Shown in pieces: positions 34,549 through 43,995 of a stretch of DNA of 64,000 nt. Every line of letters begins with the position of its first letter. Within the stretch, counting starts at the first letter, position 1. The notes beneath the pieces are model-generated. The model did no database searches. It had not been told where the DNA came from and was given only the letters and a program-made list of their open reading frames with translations. The translations under genes were made by a program, and so were the position numbers. Source of the stretch: Candidatus Zhuqueibacterota bacterium (lineage in GTDB: Bacteria; Zhuqueibacterota; Zhuqueibacteria; Residuimicrobiales; Oceaniaggregativiventaceae); assembly GCA_014728115.1 (NCBI GenBank), contig WJME01000033.1, positions 1 through 64,000 on the forward strand. The letters are read 5' to 3'.

Positions 34549-35817
34549 TCAATCGTGTGGCATAAGAAAAGAGTGTTTGCGATCTAGTTTTTTGATTTCA
34601 CCATAGACTTTATTTTCTTCACGACCCAGAACGGTTTTATAGGCCCGCAAAAGTGACGGCACTGAATGTTGCCATGATAAGGTCGAGAGGACTCTCTGTC
34701 TACCAAAGGCTCCCATTTGTTTACATCGTTGGGGATCTTGCACTAAATTGAGAATGCCCTTTGCAAAAGCTCTTGTATCATTGGCAGATACATAAAGCGC
34801 AGCTTTTGAGGCAGTAAGTTTTGTTTCATACAGATCAAATGAGACAATGGGTTTGGCGAACGTCATGTACTCCATCACCTTGTTCATGGTAGAGTGATTA
34901 GCCCATTCTGAATAAGGATCAGGATCGACGCAAATATCCGCTGTGGATAAATAATCGCACAATAGGTCATCAGAAATTCGACCAGTAAACTCTACAACCT
35001 CATTTAACTGCATTTGATGAGAGAGCGCCTGCAGATCGGCAAAAGACGGACCGCCTCCAATAAGACAAAAATGTACATTTTTGACTCCCAAATCATAGAC
35101 AAGGATACGAATAGAGTCAAGTAGATACTCTACGCCATCCTGCGGACACATTTCCCCCAGGTAACAGACCATATAGGGCTTTGTGCGCTTGAGTTCGGGA
35201 CGGGGTTTGCGCTGTTCGAGTCGATGTAAATCCGGACCCGTTCGTACCACAAACACGTTGCTGGCATGTTTCAACCCACGCTCGATGGCTACTGACTTGT
35301 ATGATTGATTGGTGGCCAGAACAACATCCGCAGTCGCAAAGGTGAGCTTTTCCAATAACAGAAGCGTTTTCAATACCCACTGGTTCGGCCTGTCTGCGAA
35401 TTTTGCCTGGTACATTTCCGGAGAAAGATCATGATGATCGAAAATGAATCGCACGCCTAACAAACGATAGATCCGGCCCAACAGAAAAAAAGTATCCGGA
35501 GGATTGCACGCATGGATGACATCAAATCCATGCCAAATATAAATTTTTGCGGTTAATATAGCGGTTCTGATCCAGGCATAAACGAATTCCAAAAAATAGC
35601 CCCAAAATCCAAACGCTTCGAATGGAATCGAATATCTGTAAACATGAATGTCGTCGAGATATTCATAAGAGCTGGAAAATTCTTTTGATTTTGGCGAAAT
35701 AACTGCAACCCGATATCCATGGTCTCTCAATGTTTTGGCTTCAAGCCAAACTCTGCGATCAAATGGCACTGGAAGATTTTGTACAATCATCAGTACTCTA
35801 CCAGCATATTCCTTCAT
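34549..35817 (-). CDS. Family 4 glycosyltransferase
   Basis: GT-B enzyme of 422 residues. The N-terminus 'VLMIVQNLPVPFDRRVWLEAKTLRDHGYRVAVISP' is the classic start of GT4 enzymes in EPS loci, followed by 'DVIHACNPPDTFFLLG' and 'FIFDHHDLSPEMY'. The donor domain begins near 'MVCYLGEMCPQDGVEYLLDSI'; the acidic region is 'EWANHSTMNKVMEYMTFAKPIVSFD'. It overlaps the upstream dehydrogenase by 20 bases. Sugar specificity cannot be read. Confidence 0.88.
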   Translation of the reverse strand: MKEYAGRVLMIVQNLPVPFDRRVWLEAKTLRDHGYRVAVISPKSKEFSSSYEYLDDIHVYRYSIPFEAFGFWGYFLEFVYAWIRTAILTAKIYIWHGFDVIHACNPPDTFFLLGRIYRLLGVRFIFDHHDLSPEMYQAKFADRPNQWVLKTLLLLEKLTFATADVVLATNQSYKSVAIERGLKHASNVFVVRTGPDLHRLEQRKPRPELKRTKPYMVCYLGEMCPQDGVEYLLDSIRILVYDLGVKNVHFCLIGGGPSFADLQALSHQMQLNEVVEFTGRISDDLLCDYLSTADICVDPDPYSEWANHSTMNKVMEYMTFAKPIVSFDLYETKLTASKAALYVSANDTRAFAKGILNLVQDPQRCKQMGAFGRQRVLSTLSWQHSVPSLLRAYKTVLGREENKVYGEIKKLDRKHSFLMPHD

Positions 35818-37120
35818 AATTCACCTCAATGCTTGCCGGAGTCGTGATATTTTGCAAATCAACCAAATCGATTAATTGATGCCCATTGCGCAGCTCTCTG
35901 ATCATCTCGACGTGTTTATAAGTCTTGTTGCCCAGAACAAGCAACTCAGAATGGCACAATAATTCTTGAATTGAATCGACAAGAATGGTTGAGATATGTG
36001 TAAGTTCTTTTTGAATATATTCGCGCGTAGAATCCAGATGAAGGGCATAGTTGATGATATCATCAAAAATTTTAACTTGATATCCATTATCAACAAGTCG
36101 TTCAACCAGTTCAATAATTGGACTTTCCCTCAGGTCATCGGTGTCCTCTTTAAAGCTCAATCCCAGAATACCTATATGTTTCTTGCCTGCCCTGGCAATC
36201 AGGTTATACGAGTGCTGGATATGCTCCTCATTGCTTTTTATGATAGAGTCTATCAAAGGCAAAAAAGTATCCAGTTTCTGAGCTTGCCGGAGAATCGCTC
36301 GAAGATCCTTTGGCAGACAACTTCCTCCAAACGCAAAACCAGGTTTCATATAAGTCGGAGAAAGATTCAATTTTTGGTCCTGTACCACGGCATCCATCAC
36401 TTTACGACTATCGACTCCCATGGCTTTGCAAAAGCGCCCGATTTCATTGGTAAAAGCAACTTTGAGGGCATGAAACGCATTGTCTGCATATTTCAGGACA
36501 GAAGCTTCTTTGAATGAAAGGTGGAAAATCGGCGTATCCAGAGCCTGGTAAATTTCGCAAAGCAAAGTGATGGATCTTTGATCATTCGCTGCAATGACGG
36601 TACGCGGAGGATTCATAAAGTCGTTTACCGCCACACCCTCCCGGAGAAATTCCGGATTCAATGCAAAGCCAAAATCAATGCCAGCAGTTTTACCGGATTC
36701 CTTTTCAATCAACGGAATAATCTGAGTCTCAACCATACCAGGTAAAATAGTACTGCGCAAGGCAATGGTCAAAAATGACGAACGATCCCTCAGCAGGACA
36801 GAAATTTGTTTACATACTCGTTTCACCGAAGAAAGATCGATTTCACCGTTTCGATTGCTGGGCGTTTCCACACAGATAAATAATATATCAGCATGCTTTA
36901 AGGCTTTTGCTATGTCCCCCGTTGCCTGCAAATGCTTGGTTTTCACCTGTTCTCGCAATAACTGATCCAAATCTTTTTCAAAAATGGGTGACAAGCCCCT
37001 GTTGATCATTGCGATTTTCTTATGATTAATGTCATAACCCATGACGCGGTGACCCAGACTTGCATAACAAGCTGCTGAAACACAACCGATATGTCCGAGT
37101 CCAAAGACGCTGATGTTCAT
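35798..37120 (-). CDS. Nucleotide-sugar 6-dehydrogenase (GDP-mannose/UDP-sugar type, AlgD-like)
   Basis: A 440-residue NAD-dependent enzyme that oxidises the C6 hydroxyl of a nucleotide sugar twice to give a uronic acid donor. It has the NAD loop 'ISVFGLGHIGCVSAACYASLGHRV', the central 'ALNPEFLREGVAVNDFMNPPRTVI', the catalytic cysteine in 'PGFAFGGSCLPKDLRAI', and 'GLSFKEDTDDLRESP' in the C-terminal domain. Several of these blocks look closest to GDP-mannose dehydrogenase (AlgD), but a UDP-sugar substrate cannot be excluded. It implies that the polymer made by this operon contains a uronic acid. Confidence 0.9.
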   Translation of the reverse strand: MNISVFGLGHIGCVSAACYASLGHRVMGYDINHKKIAMINRGLSPIFEKDLDQLLREQVKTKHLQATGDIAKALKHADILFICVETPSNRNGEIDLSSVKRVCKQISVLLRDRSSFLTIALRSTILPGMVETQIIPLIEKESGKTAGIDFGFALNPEFLREGVAVNDFMNPPRTVIAANDQRSITLLCEIYQALDTPIFHLSFKEASVLKYADNAFHALKVAFTNEIGRFCKAMGVDSRKVMDAVVQDQKLNLSPTYMKPGFAFGGSCLPKDLRAILRQAQKLDTFLPLIDSIIKSNEEHIQHSYNLIARAGKKHIGILGLSFKEDTDDLRESPIIELVERLVDNGYQVKIFDDIINYALHLDSTREYIQKELTHISTILVDSIQELLCHSELLVLGNKTYKHVEMIRELRNGHQLIDLVDLQNITTPASIEVNYEGICW

Positions 37121-37159
37121 TTTGAATTCCTTCCATTTTAGAACTCTTTGAGTTCGGGC

Positions 37160-38410
37160 CTAGACCGCCATAGTCTTTGCGTGTAAAGGGTCAACGCGAT
37201 TTTGCAAATTTTGATATAGGCTGATCATCTGATCAGCAACATGATTTATATCATAGCGAATTGTCGTTTGCCGGGCTCGTTTCCCCACTGTTTCTCTCAT
37301 CGTGCGATCTGACATTAATTGGAAAAGTTTTCTTCCCACATGTTCTGTATTTTCAGAATCGAATGCGAATCCATTATAATCATTGACAATGATACGTTTG
37401 GTTCCGGGTAAATTCTGAATGATTATGGGTAATTCACTCGCCATTGCTTCCAGAACAACATTCGATTGTCCTTCACTTTCGGAGAGATTGATAAATATGT
37501 CACATGCCTTAAAATACAAATCTACATTTTCACACCGATCTCTAAATTGCACATCAGGCAAAAGATCAAAGGTTTTTAATAGTTGATTCAGTTGAGACAT
37601 CGTAGCAACACTCTGTGTGTTAAAGTGTTGATTTGATGTCCGTAAATTCAAAGGACCGACACAAAGCAACAAGGGCATTGGCAGCTGTCTCTGTTTGAGC
37701 CAATTCATGACTTTAATAACCCTATCTATCCTTTTTCTCGCAATAAATGACCCTACATAGAGTAAAATTGTACGATTGAGTGGAAGCTGTAGTTTTTTTC
37801 GTATTAGGTTTTTGCTCATTTCGTCCACACTATTAAACAATTCTGTATCGACTCCATTGCTGATATTTGCAAAATGGATGCCAGGGTAATCCCGGAGATC
37901 ACTGTCATTGATGGGATTAATGATTCGCCTGATGGATTTCAATAGCATTTTGTTGATCCATCCATACGGTCCACGGGTCAGGCTCTCTATATCATCGAAT
38001 CCCAGGCGGGTAATCTTTTGTATCCCAGGCGTTCGGCTGAAAAACAAAAAAAGATTTACAGGTGCAATAAATGAATGAATATGAATCACATTGAAATGAC
38101 GAGCGTGAGCAACCAGATACTGAATCAATCGTATGGCAAACCAAATTCTCCAAAAGATCGTGGCCTGATAACGTGGAACACGATAGACTGAAATTCCATC
38201 TATATTGCTTTTTCCGATCCATTTACGATTAGAAGCTCCCGCCAAAACATGGACTCGACACCCTTTTCTCTCGAGAGCCAGGGACAGTCTATGAGCTTGC
38301 AAAGCAGCTCCATTGTATTCCGGCAAATAGGTATGGTGAATCATCAAAATTTTCAATCCTGAATGTAGAGATTCAGCACATTTATTCTGTTCGCTAGTAT
38401 TTCTTTTCAT
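37160..38410 (-). CDS. Family 4 glycosyltransferase
   Basis: A 416-residue GT-B enzyme with 'ILMIHHTYLPEYNGAALQAHRLSLALERKGCRVHVLAG' at the N-terminus, the donor-domain start 'LLYVGSFIARKRIDRVIKVM' and the E-x7-E motif in 'SESEGQSNVVLEAMASELPIII', followed by 'GTKRIIVNDYNGF'. It overlaps the upstream GT2 gene by four bases. Adds a sugar to the lipid-linked unit at the inner membrane; sugar unknown. Confidence 0.88.
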   Translation of the reverse strand: MKRNTSEQNKCAESLHSGLKILMIHHTYLPEYNGAALQAHRLSLALERKGCRVHVLAGASNRKWIGKSNIDGISVYRVPRYQATIFWRIWFAIRLIQYLVAHARHFNVIHIHSFIAPVNLFLFFSRTPGIQKITRLGFDDIESLTRGPYGWINKMLLKSIRRIINPINDSDLRDYPGIHFANISNGVDTELFNSVDEMSKNLIRKKLQLPLNRTILLYVGSFIARKRIDRVIKVMNWLKQRQLPMPLLLCVGPLNLRTSNQHFNTQSVATMSQLNQLLKTFDLLPDVQFRDRCENVDLYFKACDIFINLSESEGQSNVVLEAMASELPIIIQNLPGTKRIIVNDYNGFAFDSENTEHVGRKLFQLMSDRTMRETVGKRARQTTIRYDINHVADQMISLYQNLQNRVDPLHAKTMAV

Positions 38411-39396
38411 TGTAGACCTTTTGCTACCCTTTTACGATCATCCATCGTAGACATGCTGAGCATTCTTTTAAATGCTTGAACAAGTTGATAATTAAAAATC
38501 AGTTTATAGATCATTAAGGTCAGAGAATGCCGGAAACGGGATAATTTTTCTGCCAAAACAAGTATAGCAGGTGTCGTCTGATCATTCAAGACCAGTTTCA
38601 GAGCCGAATACTTGAGTTTTCGTCTTATCCTGCATCCTTGCACACAAAGGCCATATCGATTGACCAATTCTCTCTGGACTTCCGGTTCATGCGCATACCA
38701 GAGGGCAATACTTTTACCATATTTTTTTGCTTTATCCAGGTATTGCCCCCAGGTCATAGGATGATAATGGGTCGTAAGAATAGAATTATCAAAAACAAAG
38801 TTTGCACCCGCTTTCCACAATCGATATCCCAGTTCAGTATCCTCAGCAGCACAAAGCTGAGGATTGAATCCCCCGACTCGTATAAACAGTTGTCTCTTTA
38901 TTGAAGTATTGGCGGCTCGGAATGATTGCCATTGGGTATCAAACCGCTCCTTTCTGCCCAATGGCGGATTCCATATCCCATGCCGGACCTGATGCGGCAC
39001 GAGTAGTTCCTTGGCCATTTCCACGCGGCCCTGGAGAATCATGTTTTCCTGTGGATATGCTTGGTGATAAGCAAGGTGTTTGGAAATAAAATCGGGATGT
39101 ACATAGATATCTGCATCCAAAAATATCAACAAGGGAGCAACGGCTTGACTCACACCAAGATTCCGGGCGGCTCCGGCATTTGCCAGTTTACACTGGAGTA
39201 TTCTGATATTTAGCTGGCTATGGTGCCTGAATTGAGAAAGAAGAGAGAACGTGTCATCAGTTGAAGCATCATCGATAACAATGACCTGAAAAACATCAAA
39301 AGGACAGGTTTGCGCCTCTAAATTAGAGAGCACATTGATCAATGAATCCGCTCGATTATGCGTGGGAATGATAACTGAGATTTCGGGTATACTCAT
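38407..39396 (-). CDS. Family 2 glycosyltransferase
   Basis: GT-A enzyme of 329 residues: 'ISVIIPTHNRADSLINVLSNLEAQ', 'QVIVIDDASTDDTFSLL', the metal site 'LLIFLDADIYVHPDFI', and a C-terminal galactosyltransferase-like block 'FRAANTSIKRQLFIRVGGFNPQLCAAEDTELGYRLWKAG' with the catalytic ED pair. Located between the flippase and a GT4 gene in the exopolysaccharide operon. Substrate unknown. Confidence 0.9.
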   Translation of the reverse strand: MSIPEISVIIPTHNRADSLINVLSNLEAQTCPFDVFQVIVIDDASTDDTFSLLSQFRHHSQLNIRILQCKLANAGAARNLGVSQAVAPLLIFLDADIYVHPDFISKHLAYHQAYPQENMILQGRVEMAKELLVPHQVRHGIWNPPLGRKERFDTQWQSFRAANTSIKRQLFIRVGGFNPQLCAAEDTELGYRLWKAGANFVFDNSILTTHYHPMTWGQYLDKAKKYGKSIALWYAHEPEVQRELVNRYGLCVQGCRIRRKLKYSALKLVLNDQTTPAILVLAEKLSRFRHSLTLMIYKLIFNYQLVQAFKRMLSMSTMDDRKRVAKGLQ

Positions 39397-39406
39397 AACG
39401 AATCCC

Positions 39407-40819
39407 TTATGGTTGTCGTAATAGTCGTTTGATCAAGCCTATCAGTTCATGCAAGGATCCGGTGATCATCAAAAAAAAGACATATACCGCCACTCCTCCA
39501 GGTATTACAAGAACGGGTATCGATGATCCAAGACCGGACATGGCGAGACCCATTAATACCATACCTAAAAGAGGAAATTTAATTTGCTCAAAGAGTGAAA
39601 ACCTATCCAGTGTACGACGGACACTCAACCACTCTACAGACCCCAAAATGACTGCGCCGGCCAACATCGACACGGCCAGTCCCTTTTCTGCAAACAGAGG
39701 TATAAGCAAAAAAGAGAGCGAAATAGCAGTAATACTCCCTGACAAGTTTGCAATCAAATCCAATTTTTGCCGGCCATGGCTGATCAGAAATTGCGAAAGA
39801 ATGGGGATCATGGAATAGGGAAGTATTAACCATATCAGCAAGCGAAGAACGCCGGCTGAGGGAGCCATTTTAGGACCAAAGAGTGACGCGATAATATGAG
39901 GAGCAGAAAAATAGATCAATAGTGCTGCAGCGACAGTGATAATGGAGACATATCGCAGCGATGCACCGATAATAAGATGTACCTTTTCGGTTTGTTTAAA
40001 AAATTTGCTAAGAATGGGCAACAACGCCTGACCATATGCAAGTGCAACTGCCACGAGGATATCTACCAGTTTATGAGCAGCGCTGAAATAACCGGTCGCT
40101 TGTTCTCCCTTGATTTGAGTGAGAATGACAATGGGTATCGTCCAGTAGGCACTGTGTGCTATGGTAATCGAGATAAATGTCGGAATTTGCTGCAAATAAT
40201 AATACAAGACGGGCCGATTCAGAATCGCAACGGGCCGGGCAACCTGGACACTTGCAAAAACGAGGCACAACAGGTGTGAAACGATATGGCTCACCGCCAA
40301 AATCCAGGCGACTGTTTCTGCATTTTGATAAGAATTAAAAACGATCAGCCCCACAGTCAATAACAAAAAAATCCTGACAGTTTGTGCCACGGTTACCCAG
40401 TGTAATTTCTCTGCAGCCCAAAGCATGGCTGAACCAAAATGCATCCCTACACCGGTAAAGAGGGTGAGGCTCAAAATTCTGAGCACTCTACCGGAAGAGT
40501 CATGAAGAAAAGAGAGACCTACCATGGCAATCCACAGAAATAATGCTGCCATGGAACCTAAAAATAGGATCTGGGAAAAATATTCTCCAGCCTTTGGTCT
40601 GTTCCGAGCGACATCTTTGGAAAACAAAGGGCGTAAGCCCAGAGAGGATATCATGTTAAATAATTTGTATATCGCCATTCCATAAGCAATGGCTCCCAGA
40701 TCAAAAGCGGACAAGTATCTAATGACAAAAACCCAAAATAGTGCAGAGCCCAATCTGTTTACCACTTCTGTTGCGGTCCGGGCAGTGGTATTACGGAATA
40801 TAGATTTAAAAACAGACAT
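39407..40819 (-). CDS. Polysaccharide flippase (Wzx-like, MOP superfamily)
   Basis: A 470-residue protein with about twelve to fourteen membrane helices. The N-terminus 'SIFRNTTARTATEVVNRLGSALFWVFVIRYLSAFDLGAIAYGMAIYKLFNMISSLGLRPLFSKDVARN' is the typical start of the polysaccharide-transporter branch of the MOP superfamily. It would flip the undecaprenyl-linked repeat unit across the inner membrane. It is the only flippase in the window, so it might also serve the plus-strand locus. Ten bases follow its stop before the GT2 start. Confidence 0.88.
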   Translation of the reverse strand: MSVFKSIFRNTTARTATEVVNRLGSALFWVFVIRYLSAFDLGAIAYGMAIYKLFNMISSLGLRPLFSKDVARNRPKAGEYFSQILFLGSMAALFLWIAMVGLSFLHDSSGRVLRILSLTLFTGVGMHFGSAMLWAAEKLHWVTVAQTVRIFLLLTVGLIVFNSYQNAETVAWILAVSHIVSHLLCLVFASVQVARPVAILNRPVLYYYLQQIPTFISITIAHSAYWTIPIVILTQIKGEQATGYFSAAHKLVDILVAVALAYGQALLPILSKFFKQTEKVHLIIGASLRYVSIITVAAALLIYFSAPHIIASLFGPKMAPSAGVLRLLIWLILPYSMIPILSQFLISHGRQKLDLIANLSGSITAISLSFLLIPLFAEKGLAVSMLAGAVILGSVEWLSVRRTLDRFSLFEQIKFPLLGMVLMGLAMSGLGSSIPVLVIPGGVAVYVFFLMITGSLHELIGLIKRLLRQP

Positions 40820-40828
40820 GAATCGCCT

Positions 40829-41632
40829 CTATTTCTGACACACGAGCATTAAACCATTGCCCTCTTTATTATATTGAATAAAATCCAGCCACATGAGGAT
40901 CATCACAATGGGATGTAAAAAAATCAAATAGAGTGGAAACAACCATCTCACATAACGATGATATTGAACAAGGGTCACCAAATCATAGGACCAGCGACCA
41001 TATCGTCCGTACGTGCTGGTTGATTGCAGGCACTCAAAGCCGACCGAAACCGCTTTGGAGACCAATTCCTCTTTGGAATAATACCGTATATGGTCGTGTA
41101 GCTTGCCTGTTTTTGATTCCAGGATTTGGCGATCCTGAATCCGTTTTAGTGCATAGAGCACCCGTTTTTCCTGACTGGGGACATAGATAATCAAGATCCC
41201 TTTTTCATAAAGCGCATCATATAATTTTTCCAGGGTTTTGATGTCATCTTTGATATGCTCGAGCACGCTGTTGCAGAGGATAAAGTGATATCGATTTTTT
41301 TCGGTCAACTGAGAAATATCTCTGCTATAGAATTCCAAATTTTTCAAACCCATTCGCGCCGCAACATGATTATTATCCTGCACGCGTTGAATCATTTGTT
41401 CAAATCCGGTCACATTTGCAGAGGGGTATTTTTTCGCGATTCGAAAAGCAAATTGACCCATACCGCAGCCAGCATCCAGAAAGGAAAAATTTTGAGGACC
41501 TTTATTTAACTCTTTTTTTAATACAGAACACAAATACCACTCTCGAAGAGTCGTCATTCGTACCAGAATGAAAACCAAATGCCGTAAAAATATTCTTTTT
41601 CCTACCAAACGGGTCAATTCATCGAACCGCAT
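40829..41632 (-). CDS. Class I SAM-dependent methyltransferase
   Basis: About 267 residues from the ATG at 41632 (preceded by GGAAG; a longer read from 41686 lies wholly inside the polymerase gene). SAM motif 'FSFLDAGCGMGQFAFRIAKKYPSANVTGFEQ', then 'YHFILCNSVLEHIKDDIKTLEKLYDAL' and 'KGILIIYVPS'. The C-terminal 50 residues include a hydrophobic segment 'YVRWLFPLYLIFLHPIVMILMWLDFI', unusual for a soluble methyltransferase, which suggests membrane attachment near the lipid-linked glycan. Confidence 0.83.
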   Translation of the reverse strand: MRFDELTRLVGKRIFLRHLVFILVRMTTLREWYLCSVLKKELNKGPQNFSFLDAGCGMGQFAFRIAKKYPSANVTGFEQMIQRVQDNNHVAARMGLKNLEFYSRDISQLTEKNRYHFILCNSVLEHIKDDIKTLEKLYDALYEKGILIIYVPSQEKRVLYALKRIQDRQILESKTGKLHDHIRYYSKEELVSKAVSVGFECLQSTSTYGRYGRWSYDLVTLVQYHRYVRWLFPLYLIFLHPIVMILMWLDFIQYNKEGNGLMLVCQK

Positions 41633-43118
41633 TCCACCATCTTCCTGTTTCGAGTGCCTGATAAAACTCTTTCGCATAGCGTGCATTCAAATAATTAATT
41701 CCCTCGGCAAAGGCCACGATAACCCAAAACAGCAGGATGAGTATATCATTTCCTTTTAAAAAGTCGGCCAGCGAAGAAAAAAGAAACCCTATATAACTCC
41801 CCATCAAACCAATCGCCATGACTCTCAAAGATCGTATACGAGATTGCATCGCTTTACGGATACGAATAAACATTGCGCCTAAAAGCCAAAGATATGCGAT
41901 AAATCCAACAGAACCAAGCTCTACAAGATAGAGAAGATAATTATTATGCACTGCTGACTTTTTGGTAAACGGATCCCTCAATAGCCAATACTTTTCAAGA
42001 TGTGATTCATAATTATTTATGCCCACTCCCCATATCGGATAGTCTTTGAACATTTTCCAGGCGGTTATCGAGGTCGTGATACGGGTTTCTGCGGAGCCGC
42101 TTTCAAAGTTGGTTAATCGTTCTTTGATGACATTTGAGAATCCCATCAAAGTTAAAAGAAAAAAGACTCCCACAAAAGAAAGGTTTATTACGCTTTTTAG
42201 AGAGAATTCTTTATTGAAAAAGAATATAAACAAAATAGCGAAAAACGCAAAAAAGAACCCCATCCATGCCGACCGTGTCAGGCTCATAATTAAGACTGCA
42301 AATCCAAGCAAAGAGAGCAGATGAATAAACCATTTAAAACGGATTTTTAAAGAACTCAAACTCAAGGCGACACTGATCGGCAAAAAGTAGAGCAGGTAAC
42401 GGGAAAAGCTATTGACATTACCAATCGTGCCACCGGGTCTGGGAGCAACAATACCATTGCTTTTATACACAATGCCTGCATATGCTTCACGTGTATACCC
42501 TGGTATCGGGATATCCACAGCCGTATAATATTGCAAAAGAAACACACCCAATTGAGCAAACACTCCGAGAAAAAAGAAAAACATGAGAATATACAGCTGT
42601 TTGATATTGGTAATATGGTTTGCAATATAGAGAAAAAACACAAGTGACTTGAACATTTCAAAAATATCAAATGCAGCAGCCAAAATATCTTGAGCTTGAA
42701 GCATGGAAATGGCACTTACAAGAATCAATGCCAGGGTTGGCAAAGAGATGCGCGGAAAAAACTTTATTTCAGCGACACTCTTTGAGCCGGAAGCCCTGAT
42801 GACCCATTCGATGAGTAACACGAGAAACAGGATCTCAAACACGCCGACTCTGATTGATTCTGCCCCACCCATATTGGGATGCCAAAACAAGTGCAAATCC
42901 AAAGGGATGGTGATGAAAAAAATAGCCAGACCTTGTAACACAAGCCGAATTTTCGGAAGCAAGATAATGACAAAGGGAAAGGTCAGAGTAATAAAACCGA
43001 CCAAAGTCCATTCTCTGTCAAGACTACTGATCATCGTCAATGCCAACGTAGCAGTAATGGCGATAAGAACTAGAGTGGAAAATAAAACAATGCGATTGTT
43101 ATTGGGTATTGCAAACAT
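41619..43118 (-). CDS. O-antigen ligase/polymerase family membrane protein (Wzy-like)
   Basis: A 499-residue protein with about twelve membrane segments. The large periplasmic loop carries 'RLTNFESGSAETRITTSITAWKMFKDYPIWGVGINNYESHLEKY' and 'AVHNNYLLYLVELGSVGFIAYLWLLGAMF'; the R-x3-W/GvGxxny and HN-x-YL elements are hallmarks of the Wzy_C superfamily. It would polymerise the exported repeat units under control of the Wzz-like protein encoded upstream. It differs clearly from the plus-strand homologue at 12351-13598. Confidence 0.85.
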   Translation of the reverse strand: MFAIPNNNRIVLFSTLVLIAITATLALTMISSLDREWTLVGFITLTFPFVIILLPKIRLVLQGLAIFFITIPLDLHLFWHPNMGGAESIRVGVFEILFLVLLIEWVIRASGSKSVAEIKFFPRISLPTLALILVSAISMLQAQDILAAAFDIFEMFKSLVFFLYIANHITNIKQLYILMFFFFLGVFAQLGVFLLQYYTAVDIPIPGYTREAYAGIVYKSNGIVAPRPGGTIGNVNSFSRYLLYFLPISVALSLSSLKIRFKWFIHLLSLLGFAVLIMSLTRSAWMGFFFAFFAILFIFFFNKEFSLKSVINLSFVGVFFLLTLMGFSNVIKERLTNFESGSAETRITTSITAWKMFKDYPIWGVGINNYESHLEKYWLLRDPFTKKSAVHNNYLLYLVELGSVGFIAYLWLLGAMFIRIRKAMQSRIRSLRVMAIGLMGSYIGFLFSSLADFLKGNDILILLFWVIVAFAEGINYLNARYAKEFYQALETGRWWNAVR

Positions 43119-43136
43119 GATCGATTCCTCAAGTGG

Positions 43137-43976
43137 TCAAGATTGTGCCCGATTGAGAGCGACACCGAGCAGCTTTGCGTGTGCCGAAATGAGCTTTCTT
43201 TTGGCAGCCTGGGCATTTTCCCAACGTGTAACACCGGATCGCACCACCAGTATGACACCATCGACCATTGCACCAAGACTCAAGGCTTCAGGTGCTGTCA
43301 GGACCGGGGCCGAATCGAACAATACATATTTATAGGCTTTGCGCCATTCACGGATCATTGCGTTAAACTCTTCTGATCCCATCAATTCGACCGGATTTTC
43401 ACTGCTTTTACCAGCACTTATGACCTTTAGATTCAGATTTTTAACGCTCTTGACAACTTTGTGCCAATCGAGCTTGTGCTCCAATATATCCGCCAAACCG
43501 TCTTCGAGTGTCAGGCCGAAATAACGATGCACGCCGGGATTTCTCATATTACAGTCGACCAACAAAATATCATCCACTGAAGGTTTATCGCTGTCGCTAT
43601 CTTTATCAGATTTGTCGGAGACTGCTTTTTCAAAATCTTTTTTAAACACCTTTTCATCGCCTTTTTCATCCAGAGTTTCTTTTTTAGTCGATTGTTTCTT
43701 GCGCAGCATTCCACCGGCCAAAAGATATGCCAGGTATGAGACAACCGTTGTAGATCCTTCCTGGTCATGACTCCCCACAACAGACAAAAGACGCATCTGG
43801 CCTCGCATGTTAGCGATGCGAACGTATTCTTTGAGATCGTAGAAATCTTTGATGATTTCTTCAGGCAAGCCAAAATCTATAGTCGGTGAATGAGAAGGGG
43901 CTGAATACCATGCTCCACCGCCTTGAGGATTTTCCTTTGCTTCCAATTTCCGCAATTTTTCGTGTATAACACTCAT
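43137..43976 (-). CDS. CpsD/CapB-like exopolysaccharide ATPase with degenerate P-loop
   Basis: 279 residues from the ATG at 43976, with GAGG six bases upstream. The fold is that of BY-kinase/CpsD proteins: 'YDLKEYVRIANM', a Walker A region 'VVGSHDQEGSTTVVSYLAYLL', Walker A' 'ILLVDCNMRNPGVHRYFGL' and Walker B 'KYVLFDSAPVL'. The lysine of the Walker A GK[ST] motif is missing (EGSTT in its place). A highly charged, low-complexity insert (about residues 91-134, rich in K, D, E and S) sits between Walker A and A'. There is no C-terminal tyrosine cluster. It may act as a regulator of the Wzz-like partner rather than a tyrosine kinase. Confidence 0.82.
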   Translation of the reverse strand: MSVIHEKLRKLEAKENPQGGGAWYSAPSHSPTIDFGLPEEIIKDFYDLKEYVRIANMRGQMRLLSVVGSHDQEGSTTVVSYLAYLLAGGMLRKKQSTKKETLDEKGDEKVFKKDFEKAVSDKSDKDSDSDKPSVDDILLVDCNMRNPGVHRYFGLTLEDGLADILEHKLDWHKVVKSVKNLNLKVISAGKSSENPVELMGSEEFNAMIREWRKAYKYVLFDSAPVLTAPEALSLGAMVDGVILVVRSGVTRWENAQAAKRKLISAHAKLLGVALNRAQS

Positions 43977-43995
43977 GATAGACCTCATGCAATAA

